Shown here in pieces: positions 32,417-43,675 of a stretch of 64,000 nucleotides of DNA; position 1 is the first letter of the stretch, and every line of letters starts with the position of its first letter. The notes beneath the pieces were generated by a model. That model did not search any database, had not been told where the DNA came from, and was given only the letters and a program-made list of their open reading frames with translations. Position numbers and translations under genes: made by a program. Source of the DNA: Branchiostoma floridae (Eukaryota; Chordata; Leptocardii; Amphioxiformes; Branchiostomatidae); NCBI RefSeq assembly GCF_000003815.2, contig NC_049986.1, forward strand, positions 1,263,477 to 1,327,476, in the 5' to 3' direction.

Positions 32417-33319
32417 TTACACCGGTAGGGCTTCACCAGTGTGAGTCCGCATATGGCTCTTCAGTTGACCCAACCTGCTGAACTGTCTGCTGCACTCCTT
32501 ACATCTGTAAGGTTTTTCACCGGTGTGGGTTTTTATATGTGTCTTCAGATTACTCAGCACACTAAAATGTCTGCTGCACTTCTCACATTTGTAAGGTTTC
32601 TCACCCGTGTGAATCCGCATGTGAATTTTCAGAGAACCGAGGACACTGAACTGTTTGCTGCATTCTTCACACTTATATGGTTTCTCCCCGGTATGAGTCT
32701 GCATGTGTGTTTTCAGTTTGTCCAGCTGACTGAACTGTCTGCCGCACTCCTCACATTTGTAAGGCTTCTCACCTGTGTGAGTCATTTTATGCTTCTTCAG
32801 ATTACCCTGCTGACTAAACTGTCTGCTGCATTCATCGCACCTATAGGGCTTCTGACTGGTATGAGTTCGCATGTGTCTCTTCAGATTACCAAGCCGACTG
32901 AACTGTTTGCTACATTCTTCGCACCTGTAACGCTTCCCACCGGTATGAGTCCTCATATGACTCTTCATATGGTCAAACTGACTAAACTGTCTGCCGCACT
33001 CTTCACATTTGTAAGGTTTATCACCGGTGTGAGTCTGCCTGTGCCTCTTTAAATGCCCCTGCTCACTAAACCGTTTGCTACACTTATCACACTTATACGG
33101 TCTCTCTCCAGTGTGGGTTCTCATATGTCTCTTCAGATTACCCAGCACACTAAACCGCCTGCTACACCCCTCACATCTAAATGGTCTCTCGCCAGTGTGA
33201 GTACGCACGTGTCTCTTCAAGTCATTCAGTTTGTGAAACTCCTTGTCGCACTGGCCACACTTGTGTGTGCGTGGAAGAGGCTCTTCTTGTTTCCGATGAG
33301 ATACAGCCGGGGTCGCCAT
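32417..33319 (-). CDS. C2H2 zinc-finger protein, 10 intact fingers
   Basis: The 300-residue protein has leader MATPAVSHRKQEEPLPRT and ten consecutive 28-residue C2H2 fingers, all with complete Cys2His2 sets, making it the cleanest copy in the cluster. It ends GEALPV where a one-base difference from the family GEKPY shifts the frame, so the family's terminal finger is lost and its remnant lies in the 3' flank. The ATG at 33317-33319 is chosen because a CAG acceptor (33343-33345, exon starting 33342) lies just upstream; the longer frame to 33370 would translate intron. Head to head with the 44815 locus. Candidate promoters are at 34707-34824 and 40562-40728. Presumed nuclear DNA-binding regulator. 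Confidence 0.93.
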   Translation of the reverse strand: MATPAVSHRKQEEPLPRTHKCGQCDKEFHKLNDLKRHVRTHTGERPFRCEGCSRRFSVLGNLKRHMRTHTGERPYKCDKCSKRFSEQGHLKRHRQTHTGDKPYKCEECGRQFSQFDHMKSHMRTHTGGKRYRCEECSKQFSRLGNLKRHMRTHTSQKPYRCDECSRQFSQQGNLKKHKMTHTGEKPYKCEECGRQFSQLDKLKTHMQTHTGEKPYKCEECSKQFSVLGSLKIHMRIHTGEKPYKCEKCSRHFSVLSNLKTHIKTHTGEKPYRCKECSRQFSRLGQLKSHMRTHTGEALPV

Positions 33320-33748
33320 GTTCGATAGGTCTTGTAGGGTCACTGCAGGGATGAAAATGAATTGAAACATTTAGGAAAAAACAGTTGATTTCTTAAAACA
33401 TGTAGTCCACTTAAACGACTCAGTTCTCGAGTACAAGCAACGTTAAGTATTACTAAGTTACTTGATGAAAATTTTTACTGCCTCCTTACAAACGCCAGGA
33501 TCCGTATGACAAGCAAAGCGGTCTTGTATGATTGAAAGTTCCTTGCAGTTAGCTTCCTTTGCAGACTTCTAGCAGTGCTGGCTGGGAGTGCAGAGATCTG
33601 TCACATTTCCTATCCTAGGCCCTGCCAAACTGTTTGTGGAAACGCAACATTTAAGTTTATGCCAATTGATATGCACGTGGAATGCTGTACAATGATCTTT
33701 TCCGTTTTTTTCCCCAAACTGCTATTTGTGTCTACCCTTTCCGTGGAT

Positions 33749-33917
33749 CGGTGGTTCAATAGTAGAAATTGGACAATTAGTCAATAGTACGCTTTGGGAT
33801 TCAGCCGACAAGAGAAGTAATTTCCTCACCGCGGGGCCTGGTAGAGGCTACCTCTAGCGGGCCGACTCTCCTAGCGTACTGTTGACTAATTGTCTAATTT
33901 CTACTATTAGACCACCG
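33749..33917. mobile_element. 169-bp foldback MITE
   Basis: cggtggttcaatagtagaaa, then ttagtcaatagtacgct, is mirrored by agcgtactgttgactaatt, then tctactattagaccaccg. The arms are ~44 bp around a gcctggtagaggc loop. Confidence 0.85.
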
Positions 33918-33919
33918 AC

Positions 33920-34473
33920 CTCGTAGCCTGGTTGAGGCTAACTTGAATTGTTTTTCATCCAAGACACAAGCCCTTGTCTATTTGAGACGATGACATCTTG
34001 TTGCTTGGTTGGTAGCATATGTCAACACTTTGACCTTTGTACATATGGCATCCGTGGAAGTTAGTCTCCGTGTTTCCAGCAGGTCAGGGCCTACACAGAC
34101 CAGCCACTCGGCTCACGGTTGTGCTATTAGGGATAATACGTACGGACCCAAAATGAATATTTACTACGCAAAGGTTGTGGTCAGGTATAACACCCCTACA
34201 ATGGGCCAGCATTTCTGAAATCGTGGAATGTGCAAATTTCAATGTGCGAATGCTTACAAGAATAGAGGTTTAGGTACTAAGTTTAATATTAGCCTAACTA
34301 GTTTGACTACTATATATCTGTGCGACGTGATTCAACCTACGCTATATGTGTATATGCTATATAAGTGAGAAAAACACTTTGCATCAGGTTTACAATTACA
34401 ATTACAGATACAGGACTGTGGATACAATGTGTCATGAGTAACCATGTCTAGTTACAAAACAGAGATAGCGGAT
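33920..34473. repeat. Inverted copy of ~55270-55700
   Basis: catatggcatccgtggaagt, gggcctacacagaccagcc, gcaaaggttgtggtcagg and aagaatagaggttt have reverse-complement counterparts at 55450-55640. Part of the upstream block of the minus ZNF, inverted relative to that of the 56.4-kb locus. Confidence 0.75.
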
Positions 34474-34712
34474 AATCAAAGTATTACACTACAAACTACA
34501 CAACCTTACATGCTACAGAGGGACTATCTAACACGTTAACATACCTGACTCCATAATCAAAGTATTACACTACAAACTACACAACCTTACATGCTACAGA
34601 GGGACTATCTAACACGTTCACATACCTGACTCCATAATCAAAGTATTACACTACAAACTACACAACCTTACATGCTACAGAGGGACTATCTAACACGTTC
34701 ACATACCTGACA
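34474..34712 (-). repeat. 81-bp tandem repeat, 3 units, each with a splice-donor-like site
   Basis: aatcaaagtattacactaca begins units at 34474, 34555 and 34636. On the minus strand each unit repeats gtcag|gtatgtgaacgtg, with exon-side ends at 34545, 34626 and 34707. The inverted counterpart is at 55010-55252. Confidence 0.9.
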
Positions 34713-34824
34713 CCAAGGTGTCGAACTGACTGAGCAGACAAGTGCACCTTCCAAGCTTAACTAACATAACAATAGAAGATCTACTTAGCCAATGAGAATT
34801 ATGCTCTCATTAGCTTCAACCAAT
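34705..34824 (-). promoter_or_regulatory. Candidate promoter and untranslated exon 1 of the 32.4-kb ZNF gene
   Basis: On the minus strand, cctgattgg (CCAAT on + at 34820-34824) precedes gttaagcttgg and ctgctcagtcagttcgacac, then gtcag|gtatgtg (exon end 34707). The same layout lies upstream of the 56.4-kb locus, there with a clear TATAAG. Splicing to 33343 would give a ~1.36-kb intron. Confidence 0.45.
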
Positions 34825-35149
34825 CAGGACTCAACTCTACTAATGTGTGCAAGCCCCACCTCCCGTACGGTCTAACCTATCAATAGCCCAAATTACATAC
34901 ATGTACAACAGTCAAAAGTCATGACCGCTTAGCATGTTCAAAATCTCTTGCTAGAGGAGAAGCACCAATAGTATGCAAGAAGAAGTGCCAAGTGCTCATG
35001 TCTAGCGGAACAATAGACATAAAACAAGGATGTCAACAACAACAGCAAAATCTCCGGGGTTAGGCAGTGTCGATTGATTCCCAATAATGTCACAATGGAA
35101 TGAACTCTCGCGAGATATCCACTTGCGTGAGTTCATTACATGTGATATG

Positions 35150-35340
35150 TAGGGGCATCTTCTCTGGATAGTTTTAAAGAACGCTTGCAGTTAGATGTGC
35201 ACAAGTTAGGTGTGACGGATCGTTCAGTGTAATATAACCAGCTGCTGCCGCGCCGCGTGCCTGCGAAGCTGGTGTGTTACGCCGAATGGCGGTTATACCG
35301 GCTATATAGATACAGATACAGATACAGATACAGATATAAC
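35150..35340 (+). pseudogene. LINE 3' end with (AGATAC)n tail
   Basis: Encodes SLDSFKERLQLDVHKLGVTD and RSV then stop, a typical LINE RT C-terminus, followed by cagctgctgccgcgccgcgt and an AGATAC microsatellite (35309-35340). 5'-truncated. Confidence 0.6.
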
Positions 35341-35491
35341 TCCCTTAATCTCCAAGCAGATCCTACGGTGCCATAAGATAGTATCAAAGCAGGCCAAGGA
35401 TTGTAGCCGGACAAGGGAGTCAAACGGGCACCTACGGGAAGTTTGATACTATACATTACGCACCGTGGATCTGGTTCGAGATTATAACTCC
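35337..35491. mobile_element. 155-bp MITE
   Basis: ataactcccttaatctccaa, then gatagtatcaaa, is mirrored by tttgatactatac, then gagattataactccct. It contains one CTCCAAGCAGA motif and is inserted at the LINE tail. Confidence 0.65.
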
Positions 35492-35507
35492 CTCTCATTC
35501 ACAAGTT

Positions 35508-35778
35508 AATCATGAGAAGCACGTCACCGGAACGTACTGCGCCTGCGCGAACCCTGGTGGTTTGGGGCTTGGTTTGGTCAACGTTGCATTGAAATACCGC
35601 TTGTTGCACAGTATATGTTAGAGACATGGTTTCATGTAAAACGTACACGGGATTTTACCCTTATATACGCACGTACTTTCTTAAATGCGGCCCTTTAGTA
35701 AACCGGGGGTTTAGCAAGGTTAAGCATGTCTATACTTTTCGCGCAGGCGCAGTACGTTCCGGTGACGTGCTATCATGA
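35508..35778. mobile_element. ~270-bp foldback element
   Basis: Arms tcatgagaagcacgtcaccg, then cgtactgcgcctgcgcgaa, are mirrored by ttcgcgcaggcgcagtacg, then cggtgacgtgctatcatga. Arm length is about 42 bp. Confidence 0.85.
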
Positions 35779-36099
35779 GCCACACGAGCAGGACTTTGCC
35801 TTGCCGAGCCCCTGAAGCGCTATACCCTATACCCGCCATGTGCAAGCCGGTGACATTTTACACTTCGGGGAACGTTTTTGGAAACGTATCTTGCCGGCAT
35901 CAAAAGACAGAGTAGTTTCCTATGGATATAGTGTCAGTAGTCTAGAAGGTACGCAGTACTGCGTAGCCGCTTTTTGGCGTGTTCTGCAAGATTCCCAATA
36001 ATATCACAATGGAATGAACTCTCGCGAGATCTCCACTCGCGTGAGTTCATGACATGTGATATAGAGCAGTGAGCACCAATCAGTCTTCCCTATCCTTAT

Positions 36100-37333
36100 G
36101 AGGTAGCAGAACACAGTTTTTCGCCTATGGGGATTTCTATAGTTAAGGACCCCAAAGTGAGGTGGTTCGACGACTAAAAAAATATACCAGGGTGCCAAAG
36201 TAATGAGCAAGAATTCAATATGTTGGAGTTCAGGGTAGAATCTACAAAATATGTGAAAATGAGCATAAGTTTGCCTGCTCGTTTTCCCAGAAAGAACACT
36301 TTGAAATGACCCCCAGCGGAGGTCACCATACTGCAGCCGACACACGGAAGTAGCGGGAACCGGATTCGTCCGCGAAATTCTACCCAGCCAAACAAACATC
36401 GTAACCCAACTCATATGGCCTCAAAACTTACATATTTCTCTACTATCCACCACAGTTTCCGACTCGCTGACGTGCACAGAAAAATTTCTATGGCTTTTCA
36501 AGAACTGCGAAGCCCTATTTTGTGCCCGACCTACTTCTGTCCACGGGGGTCGCCCATAAATACTGTGTTATGCGACCTTAAGCAAACTTAACCTTGGATT
36601 TTTTTTTCGCTCATACAATAAAACTAGTCAAGATACAAAGCCCTACCAAATTTTAGAACAGAAATCCAAATGGTTCCTGAGATATGGCCAACTTTGCACT
36701 TCGACGCCTAGCACAGGTGTCGGCCCCGTACAAGGGCTATCTGAGGGACCGCTAATTGGTCTCATTATCTCAACAAATCTAATATTCTGGCTGACTTTTT
36801 CTTCTACAATGTGCTTGCCAGACCTTATTCTAACGTTCTGAGTGATTGGGGTTGGGGTTTAGTCTTTTTTTCGGCGAAAAAAAGGGGGGGGGGGTAGAGC
36901 GGGTATTGGCTCACACTAAGTCCTATACTTAAGCATAGGGCGCGGTCATGGCGGCCGTTGCCATGGTAACGACGGGTCTGACGGTAACAAAAAATGTTAC
37001 AGTTCAAGTTAGCCGACATCAGTACCTAACATATCAGTCAAATTCAACGCTATTGTCCGTCCCTGGGGAATCCCCATTTTGGTTAAAGGTAGCAGAACAC
37101 AGTTTTTCGCCTATGGGGATTTCTATAGTTAAGGACCCCAAAGTGAGGTGGTTCGACGACTAAAAAAATATACCAGGGTGCAAAAGTAATGAACAAGAAT
37201 TCAATATGTTGGAGTTCAGGGTAGAATCTACAAAATATGTGAAAATGGCTTTTCAAGAACTGCGACGCCCTATTTTGTGCCCGACCTACTTCTGTCCACG
37301 GGGGTCGCCCATAAATACTGTGTTACGCGACCA
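36100..37333 (+). repeat. Direct duplication, copies ~0.98 kb apart
   Basis: 36102-36260 (aggtagcagaacacagtttt ... aaaatatgtgaaaatg) matches 37087-37245, and 36491-36575 (gcttttcaagaactgcga ... aatactgtgtta) matches 37247-37325. The first copy has ~230 extra bp (36260-36490), an insertion there or a deletion in the second. Confidence 0.85.
36957..36970. promoter_or_regulatory. Perfect RFX X-box palindrome
   Basis: GTTGCCATGGTAAC in a CpG-rich ggtcatggcggcc context. No adjacent gene start could be assigned. Confidence 0.4.
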
Positions 37334-37335
37334 TA

Positions 37336-37734
37336 ATACACCTTTCTCACGCGGCGGCCATGATAGATCTAAAACGAGTTCAATGTGGCAAACAAAAGGC
37401 TGTCCATCATAATTAGCAGTTCGACCAATGGTAGCCTGCCAATTAGGAAAACGACCAATAAGTGAATGGCTGCAAATTCGTTAAAAATTTGCATTATTAT
37501 GTTTTTATTTTGCATCTCTTAAGGGACTATGGGGTCAGTGTACACTACTCTAAATTGCTACATTTTTCGGTGCATAACACCTCTTGTAATATTTATTATT
37601 CTATCTTATATCTTGAAAATTTGTGTGGTTTGGGGGAAAACTAAATGGGACCAGATTTTAGAAATAAGTTTTGTCTGTTTGCCTCATTGACCTCTTCTTC
37701 GATCTATCATGGCCGCCGCGTGAGAAAGGTGTAT
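37336..37734. mobile_element. 399-bp TIR element
   Basis: Ends atacacctttctcacgcggc and the mirror gccgcgtgagaaaggtgtat. The arms extend 34 bp to gatagatc/gatctatc. No coding potential recognised. Confidence 0.88.
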
Positions 37735-38986
37735 ACATTTAATGGCAAAAAGAAGCTGTCAAAAGTCACCTACCTGACGTTTCGTCCTTGAAAAACTAAC
37801 ATTGAGAGGGTAGCCCGGCTTCTAAAATGTCCATTCTCAACTTTTCGGAACTTTCTGACCGCTGAAACACATGTGATTTGCATCCAAACGCAATCTGGTG
37901 ACCTTTGACCCCATCTGGCACTACAATGACAGCTACAAAACAAACTTCTTTCTAGTGTTCCAGGCACCCAAAACAGGCTTAAAAGTCTAGTTTTTCGACA
38001 TAATAAAAAACCTACAACCCTTACCTGTAGAATACAGCTTCAATATCCAAACATTTCCAAAGAAAAACACATCTTCTGTTACTTTTAAAAATCAATTTAG
38101 GGTCACTGCCCTATAACGCCCTCTATTCACAAGTGAATTCATGAGCCGGGCGGGGGGACACAGCCTAGCAAGAGTAGACTAATCTACAGTTCACGGTCAC
38201 GAAGGAACTGTAGGTTTCTAGTGTAGCCGCTTTTCACTAAAGGAATATCTCCGATCTGTGTGGATTATCCAAAGCCCCGAAGTGATACGCAACTGTATAG
38301 TTTGGTATAAACGGTCAAGGATTGCTAGGCAGGGCTTTACATATCATAGTTAGCATCTGCAATACTTTCCTGTTTAGGCATGCTTAACTGCCACCGAAGT
38401 AGTTTGTAGTGTCATTGTATTTCCGACAAGCATATGAAATGCGCCCAAAGAGTGTATTGCTCCTCGATCCTCATGTGGTACAACAGTCGGAATAAAACCT
38501 GGAGTCAGTTCAACTGTAGATGTCTTTTCTGTGTTATACCGGAACAACAGGGCACAACCCATGATATAAAGTTTCGGGGCAATTGTCACCTTTTCTGCTA
38601 AAAAAGACCCTGTTAGATGGAAGTTAGGAAGGGGAGCATGGGAACGTTCAGTCAGAAATTTTCAGCCCACTCACCCACCCACCCCTAATTAAGTTACGGG
38701 TAAGCATGGAATCTCGGATATCCACGGTGCCTCGGTCTTCTCACCCCAGTCCTTAACTCTCCACTGAGGCAACGTGAGTGGGAATATATTCCTTTTTTTT
38801 CTGACTATAAGAAAACAGACTTTTCCACGATTTAAGAAATATTTTTTCTTACTGAATTTTCTAGAAGCAAGACTATTTTTCTTACGGGTATCTCATAAAG
38901 TTCCACTAGAATGTTAGTCTTACAGTAAGATTCTTTTATAAATTTTCTTATGCCTATTCTTTTACTAAATATATAACATACATTCG
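37735..38986. other. Intergenic, no recognised gene
   Basis: Mixed repeat-like sequence. The short open frames here lack family signatures. Confidence 0.35.
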
Positions 38987-39181
38987 CATAATTCCACCAG
39001 GGGCCATTATACCGCCATCTCAAAAAACGTTGTTATAGAGGCCTTCTCAAGATTGTCACCTAAGCATCTGATTTGTATTACATTTAGGATATCTAACATT
39101 TGGTATTCAAGACAATCTTGGGAAGACCTCTATACTAGCGTTTTTTTGCGTGGCGGCATTATGGCACCTGGTGGAATTATG
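38987..39181. mobile_element. 195-bp palindromic MITE
   Basis: cataattccaccaggggcca, then ttcaagattgtc-like inner arm, is mirrored by gacaatcttgggaagacctc, then cacctggtggaattatg. Arms are ~70 bp, so RNA from it would form a near-perfect hairpin. Confidence 0.88.
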
Positions 39182-39485
39182 ATAGTCGATGTTACATATT
39201 GTCATTTGAAGCCTAGTTTTCAACAATCCTTTTTCTAACATGAAGATCAGAATTTTTTGTGCCTGTCTTTTTCAGTCTATCCAGCTATCCGCCGGCCGGA
39301 CAGTTCTGTCCAATGCCAATTACTAGTAACTTCTACTATAGCCATAGGCTTTCATTCCTAACTTGGCTAAAGTCCCCTATTTAATACTACATAGTATTTG
39401 GACAGGCAGGAGTCATATAGACACTAATCTAAAGTGACCAATTTACACTTCATAAATGGTACGGGCCACTACGATTACGGTGAAT

Positions 39486-39548
39486 TAAATTTTGTTTGTA
39501 CCTGCAATTGGCCCTCGGGCAAGAACTTTGACTTGCAATAAACATTCT
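39486..39548 (+). mobile_element. 5'-truncated LINE tail insertion (~60 bp)
   Basis: tgcaattggccctcgggcaa, then ttgcaataaacattc, resembles the LINE tail at 1617-1656. It is absent from the mirror arm (43440-43460), which reads from cggtgaa straight to aaatagctcgctacg, so it inserted after the arms duplicated. Confidence 0.7.
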
Positions 39549-40561
39549 TTTTCATAAATAGCTCGCTACGTCTCACGGAAAAAGGCATACAAAGTGAAAC
39601 CCTCTCTTATGGGTGTTTTTGAGGTTATCTATTCGTCTTTCTTGTGTTCCTTGTTTTTCTCTTTTTGCCTTCCCCCTATCAAGGAGAAATACAATATATG
39701 ACCAATGAGGTTATTCAGAGATAACCTCCTTGGTATGGCCGACCCAACACGTATACCCGAATTCCTTTGTTCGAGAATGTTTTGTCGAGTCAAAAGGTCA
39801 ATGGAAGAAGAGCCTATTGCATATTTCAGACAATGGCTTCTTGTTGCTTGGTAGCATAGGGATACTCTCCAAGCAGACGTTAGGCTCTGGTTGTTTTTGA
39901 CGTTATTTAAACGAGTTTTATCGGGCTTTCTTTTTTGCACCGTTTTTTTAGATGTCTCGCGGCCTATATAAACCCTACATGGTCCTACATTGTCAGCATG
40001 TGTGCCATCCTCCATAGTAACCGATGGCTTAATCTTTTTGCTTGTAAACCAAGGCACCCAAGATACTACATGGAATGTACGGATAGTTTAATCTCCCCGG
40101 GGTGAGTCACACACTAGTTTTTGCCCTTTGGATACTGACGGTACGCCAGATACGTTCTGCTCGGATGTAGATAGTTTTCTCACTTTCTACCGGTCAGTGA
40201 TTTTCAAACGTCGACACTATATTATATAAACATCGTGTCGAGGCAAATACACACCGTTTCCCTTTGTTAGCCTCTAGCCATAAGTCATAGAAAATACAAG
40301 AAATTTGTCACATAAACAGAAAACATATCAGACGGTCAAAACCTACAGTTAGAGATATAATCCTGATGTGTGTTATCTGTCTATTTGGCCCACTTCTAAT
40401 ATTTTTCAGCGACATGTGAAGCCTCAGGTAGAGGCTATTGCTTTGTACGTTATCGTGCAAATTAAACGGGTTGGCAGACTATTGTCCTTGGTCAGAAAAA
40501 AAACCGCCACCAAACAAGGGCAGTCGACAGGCTGGAGGATAAAGACAAAGACAACAATCTT

Positions 40562-40728
40562 ACCTTGTGAATACTGGCGGTAAAGAGTCCCTTTCCCATA
40601 GACAAAGAGATAGATGTAACTCTCTTACTTGGACTAGGCGCAGAAGTGTACGTGTCTGCTCCGAAAGCTTCAGACATTCCAGACAGACACGTTTGACTGT
40701 TATGCAAATCCGAAATGCTCTGACCAAT
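40562..40728 (-). promoter_or_regulatory. Octamer/CCAAT promoter module facing left
   Basis: Minus-strand order: ATTGG (40728-40724), ATTTGCAT (40709-40702), then an exon-like stretch ending ttcacaag|gtaagattg (exon end 40564). Mirror image of 42203-42378. It could serve the 32.4-kb minus ZNF at long range or be inactive. Confidence 0.4.
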
Positions 40729-40894
40729 CAGGACTCACATGAAGGCGCTCTTGATGTAACGTTAAGAAATACATGAAGTAAAACACCCATAAGAGCACAT
40801 CTCATTTTCCAAGTCACGAAATGTCCAAATCTGGGAGAATTATCAGCGGCCTTGCAGTGCAGATTGGGATATTTTGCCATACTGTAATCTTTCT

Positions 40895-40999
40895 ATGGAC
40901 CACAAGCGACCTCTATTAATTAATTACAGTACTGCACTTCTCCAATTCGAATGATGCTGCAGTACTGTAACCGATTAATAGAGGTCGCCTGTGATCCAT
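40895..40999. mobile_element. 105-bp palindromic MITE, copy 1
   Basis: atggaccacaagcgacctct mirrored by agaggtcgcctgtgatccat, with inner acagtactgca / tgcagtactgt. Equal-length copies at 53917-54021 and 59727-59831. Confidence 0.88.
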
Positions 41000-42179
41000 G
41001 TATCGAATGCGAATAAATTGATGATGAGTTATTTTCCTCACATACTTTAGTCTTAACCGTCGTCAGTTTTATTTTATACAAAGTAAAGAAAGAAATATTA
41101 TTGTAAAGATGGCTTTGTGGCGGTGAAACTATAAGAACTCAAAGACACGAATTTGAAAAGCACACTACATTGTACAAAGTTTCATATTTTGATATTTTGC
41201 ACCATGTGAGTCACATGATGAATAATATTGTTCCATTAGGAGGCAGGTTGCACGTTTGACCGCATGTACGTATACTTGGTATACCATTGTATTGTCTGAT
41301 GTCCAAATGTTTACCATATAAGCGGATGAACAGTCAAGAAACATCCGAAGTTGTCATAGGATATCGGATAAGGTCGTCTCAAAGCAGATGTTGTGAAAGA
41401 TGGTAAATGTTTTCCGGGTGACGGCCTGGCTTCCGTGACAGTCCCATACTCCGTATTACCAGATGGACAGTTTGAATAAATGACAAAATTTGTTACGGGA
41501 AAATGGATGATGTTTACATGTATTCTTAACCTACAAGATATGGTGTACACATTAATGTAGGAGGCGCTACTACAGGCGGCCATGGTGTTACACGGGCTCC
41601 ACGAGACTGTTATTAAAACGATCCTTTTTATGCCAACTATATGTCTAAAAAGTCATATTATATGTATACCAAAATGTTTGAACCTAGCTGAAAAGACCTC
41701 ATTGACTATAAGCATGATTTTCAAATTTTACATGTCGGACTACATACCCTATCATAGCCTCATCTGCAGTACCGTTTCCGTCGTCTCCTGAAAGTTTGGC
41801 TTACAACGACCGTCAAAATGCCAAATATATTCCGTCTTATCGGGAATGGGAAATCATGAAAGGTTATTTTACTTTATTTCGCTTAAGAGACCATTCAAAA
41901 TTAGGAATGATAACATTAAAGACATTTCACAAAGACACCATACCTGGTATTACGTCGCAAAGAACACGTTTCCTTCACAAGTTGGCAGTAGAAACGGTCG
42001 AAGAATAGATTCATGTCGAATAGACAATGACTCGTAAATGTTCACGTTCTGAAGAGCTACCACGTTAATTTTTCATTTATAGTATAGCCGACAGAAACTG
42101 CATGAAACCGCCCATTATTCTTACCACTGTGTACTAGTATTACGCAAGCACGATTGTCTGAAATAACATGAAGCCCTCA

Positions 42180-43675
42180 GTGTGTGTCAGAAACGAATCC
42201 TGATTGGCCAGAGCATTTAAGATTTGCATAACAGTCAATCGTGTCTGTCTGGAATGTCTGGAGCTTTCGGAGCAGACACGTACACACTTCTGCGTCTTAG
42301 TCCAAGCAAGACTCTTAGATAGTTACATCTATCTCTTTGTCCACGGGAAAGGGACTCGTTACCGCCAGTATTCACACGGTAAGGCTGCTGTCTTTGTTTC
42401 TATCTCCAGCCTGTCGACTGCCCTTGTTTGCTTATTGGTGGCTGTTTATTCTGGCCAAGGACAATACTGTACCAACCCGTTTCGTTCCGCATATTCAAAC
42501 GCGCACACAAAGGAATAGCCTCTGCCAGACTTTACATGTCGCCGGGAAATAGTAGAAATTGGCAATGACAAATAGGCAGATAACACATAATGTTAGATGT
42601 CTTTATACCTAGCTCGGTGTGTCTATTTGACAAAATTCTAGTATTTTCTTGTGACATGTGGAGCCTGGATAACAAGGCAAACAGTGTGTATTTGCCTCAG
42701 CACGATGTAATATAGGGTCTGACCTTTCAAATTCACGGAGCAGTTGTAAAGGCTATTGGGTGAAACTATCTTTTATCTCAGAGCATATCTACGTACATCC
42801 AAAAAAAGCTTGTTATAACCTTCTTGATATTTTTCTTGTTATAACCTCCTTGGCCGCTCGATCAGGCGTAAGTCAGTATCTAAAGGGCCAAACACTATTG
42901 TCTGACTCTATTAAACTCGCCCCGACCGGGAACCAGAGATTGAACTGTTTGTACATTCCACGACTGCAGCAATGTAGTAGCACACAACAAGCAAAAATAT
43001 TGAGTCAGTGGTAACTACGGAGGATGTAGCGTTTTATGCTCGACCGTAACCTCAGCTTGTAAAATATTTTTTTTTTTGCGGTCAGAACGTCCGAATTAGC
43101 CCTAGTACAGTCAAGTCGCTATGTGAATGGCCCTTGCTTCCCTGGATGTCATCTGTACAAAGGCTTGCGATATGCTACCAAGCAACAAAAAGACACTGTC
43201 TGAAATATGTAGGGGGCCTCTTCCTTTGCTTTGGCTGAATAAACCTTTTGATCATTATCAGACAAAGGAATAGGAGTATAAGTGTTGGGTCAGCTATACA
43301 TTGTGTTTCTCCTTGATAGGGGGAAAAGCGAAAAGAGAACAAAAAACAAGGACCATCAGAAAGACGAATAGATAGCCCCAAATAACGCCTAAAAGAGGGT
43401 TTCACTTTGTATGCCTTTTCCCGAGAGGCGTAGCGAGCTATTTGAGTTCACCGTTAATACAATAATCGTAGCGGCCTGTGCCAGTCATGAAATGTACATT
43501 GGTCACTTTATATTAGTCTCTACATGACTCCCGCCTGGCCGAATACTATATAGTAATATAGTAGATTTTGGCTAAGTTAGTAATAAAAGCCTAGTAGGAG
43601 TTAATTGGACTAGGAGTGAACTGTCCGGCCGGCGGGTACTAGTAGCTGATAGCTGGATAGACTACAAAAGACTGA
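42180..43675. repeat. Right arm of 4.4-kb palindrome
   Basis: Mirror of 39270-40790. It contains the right-facing octamer/CCAAT module and candidate exon 1 for the 44.8-kb ZNF locus. Confidence 0.88.
42203..42378 (+). promoter_or_regulatory. Candidate promoter and untranslated exon 1 of the 44.8-kb ZNF locus
   Basis: ATTGG (42203-42207) and ATTTGCAT (42222-42229) precede a stretch ending agtattcacacg|gtaaggctg at 42378/42379. With the acceptor tttccattcctgcag (AG at 44794-44795) the intron would be 2.4 kb. Confidence 0.45.

Larger units (their letters stand above)
35090..36060 (+). repeat. Direct repeats ~915 bp apart
   Basis: cacaatggaatgaactctcg, then cgtgagttcat and acatgtgatat, occurs at 35091-35150 and 36006-36062. 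The LINE end, the MITE and the foldback element lie between. Confidence 0.7.
39270..40790. repeat. Left arm of 4.4-kb palindrome
   Basis: Reverse complement of 42180-43675: ccggccggacagttc, ccccctatcaaggagaaa, ttgcttggtagcata, agatagatgtaact, ttccagacagacacg and tgttatgcaaatc recur in mirrored order. Spacer 40791-42179 (~1.4 kb). Confidence 0.88.

Noticed and set aside
33320-33370. N-terminal extension MFQFIFIPAVTLQDLSN for the minus ZNF
   Set aside because: It translates the intron and acceptor region; all paralogues start at MATP/MATT just after the acceptor.
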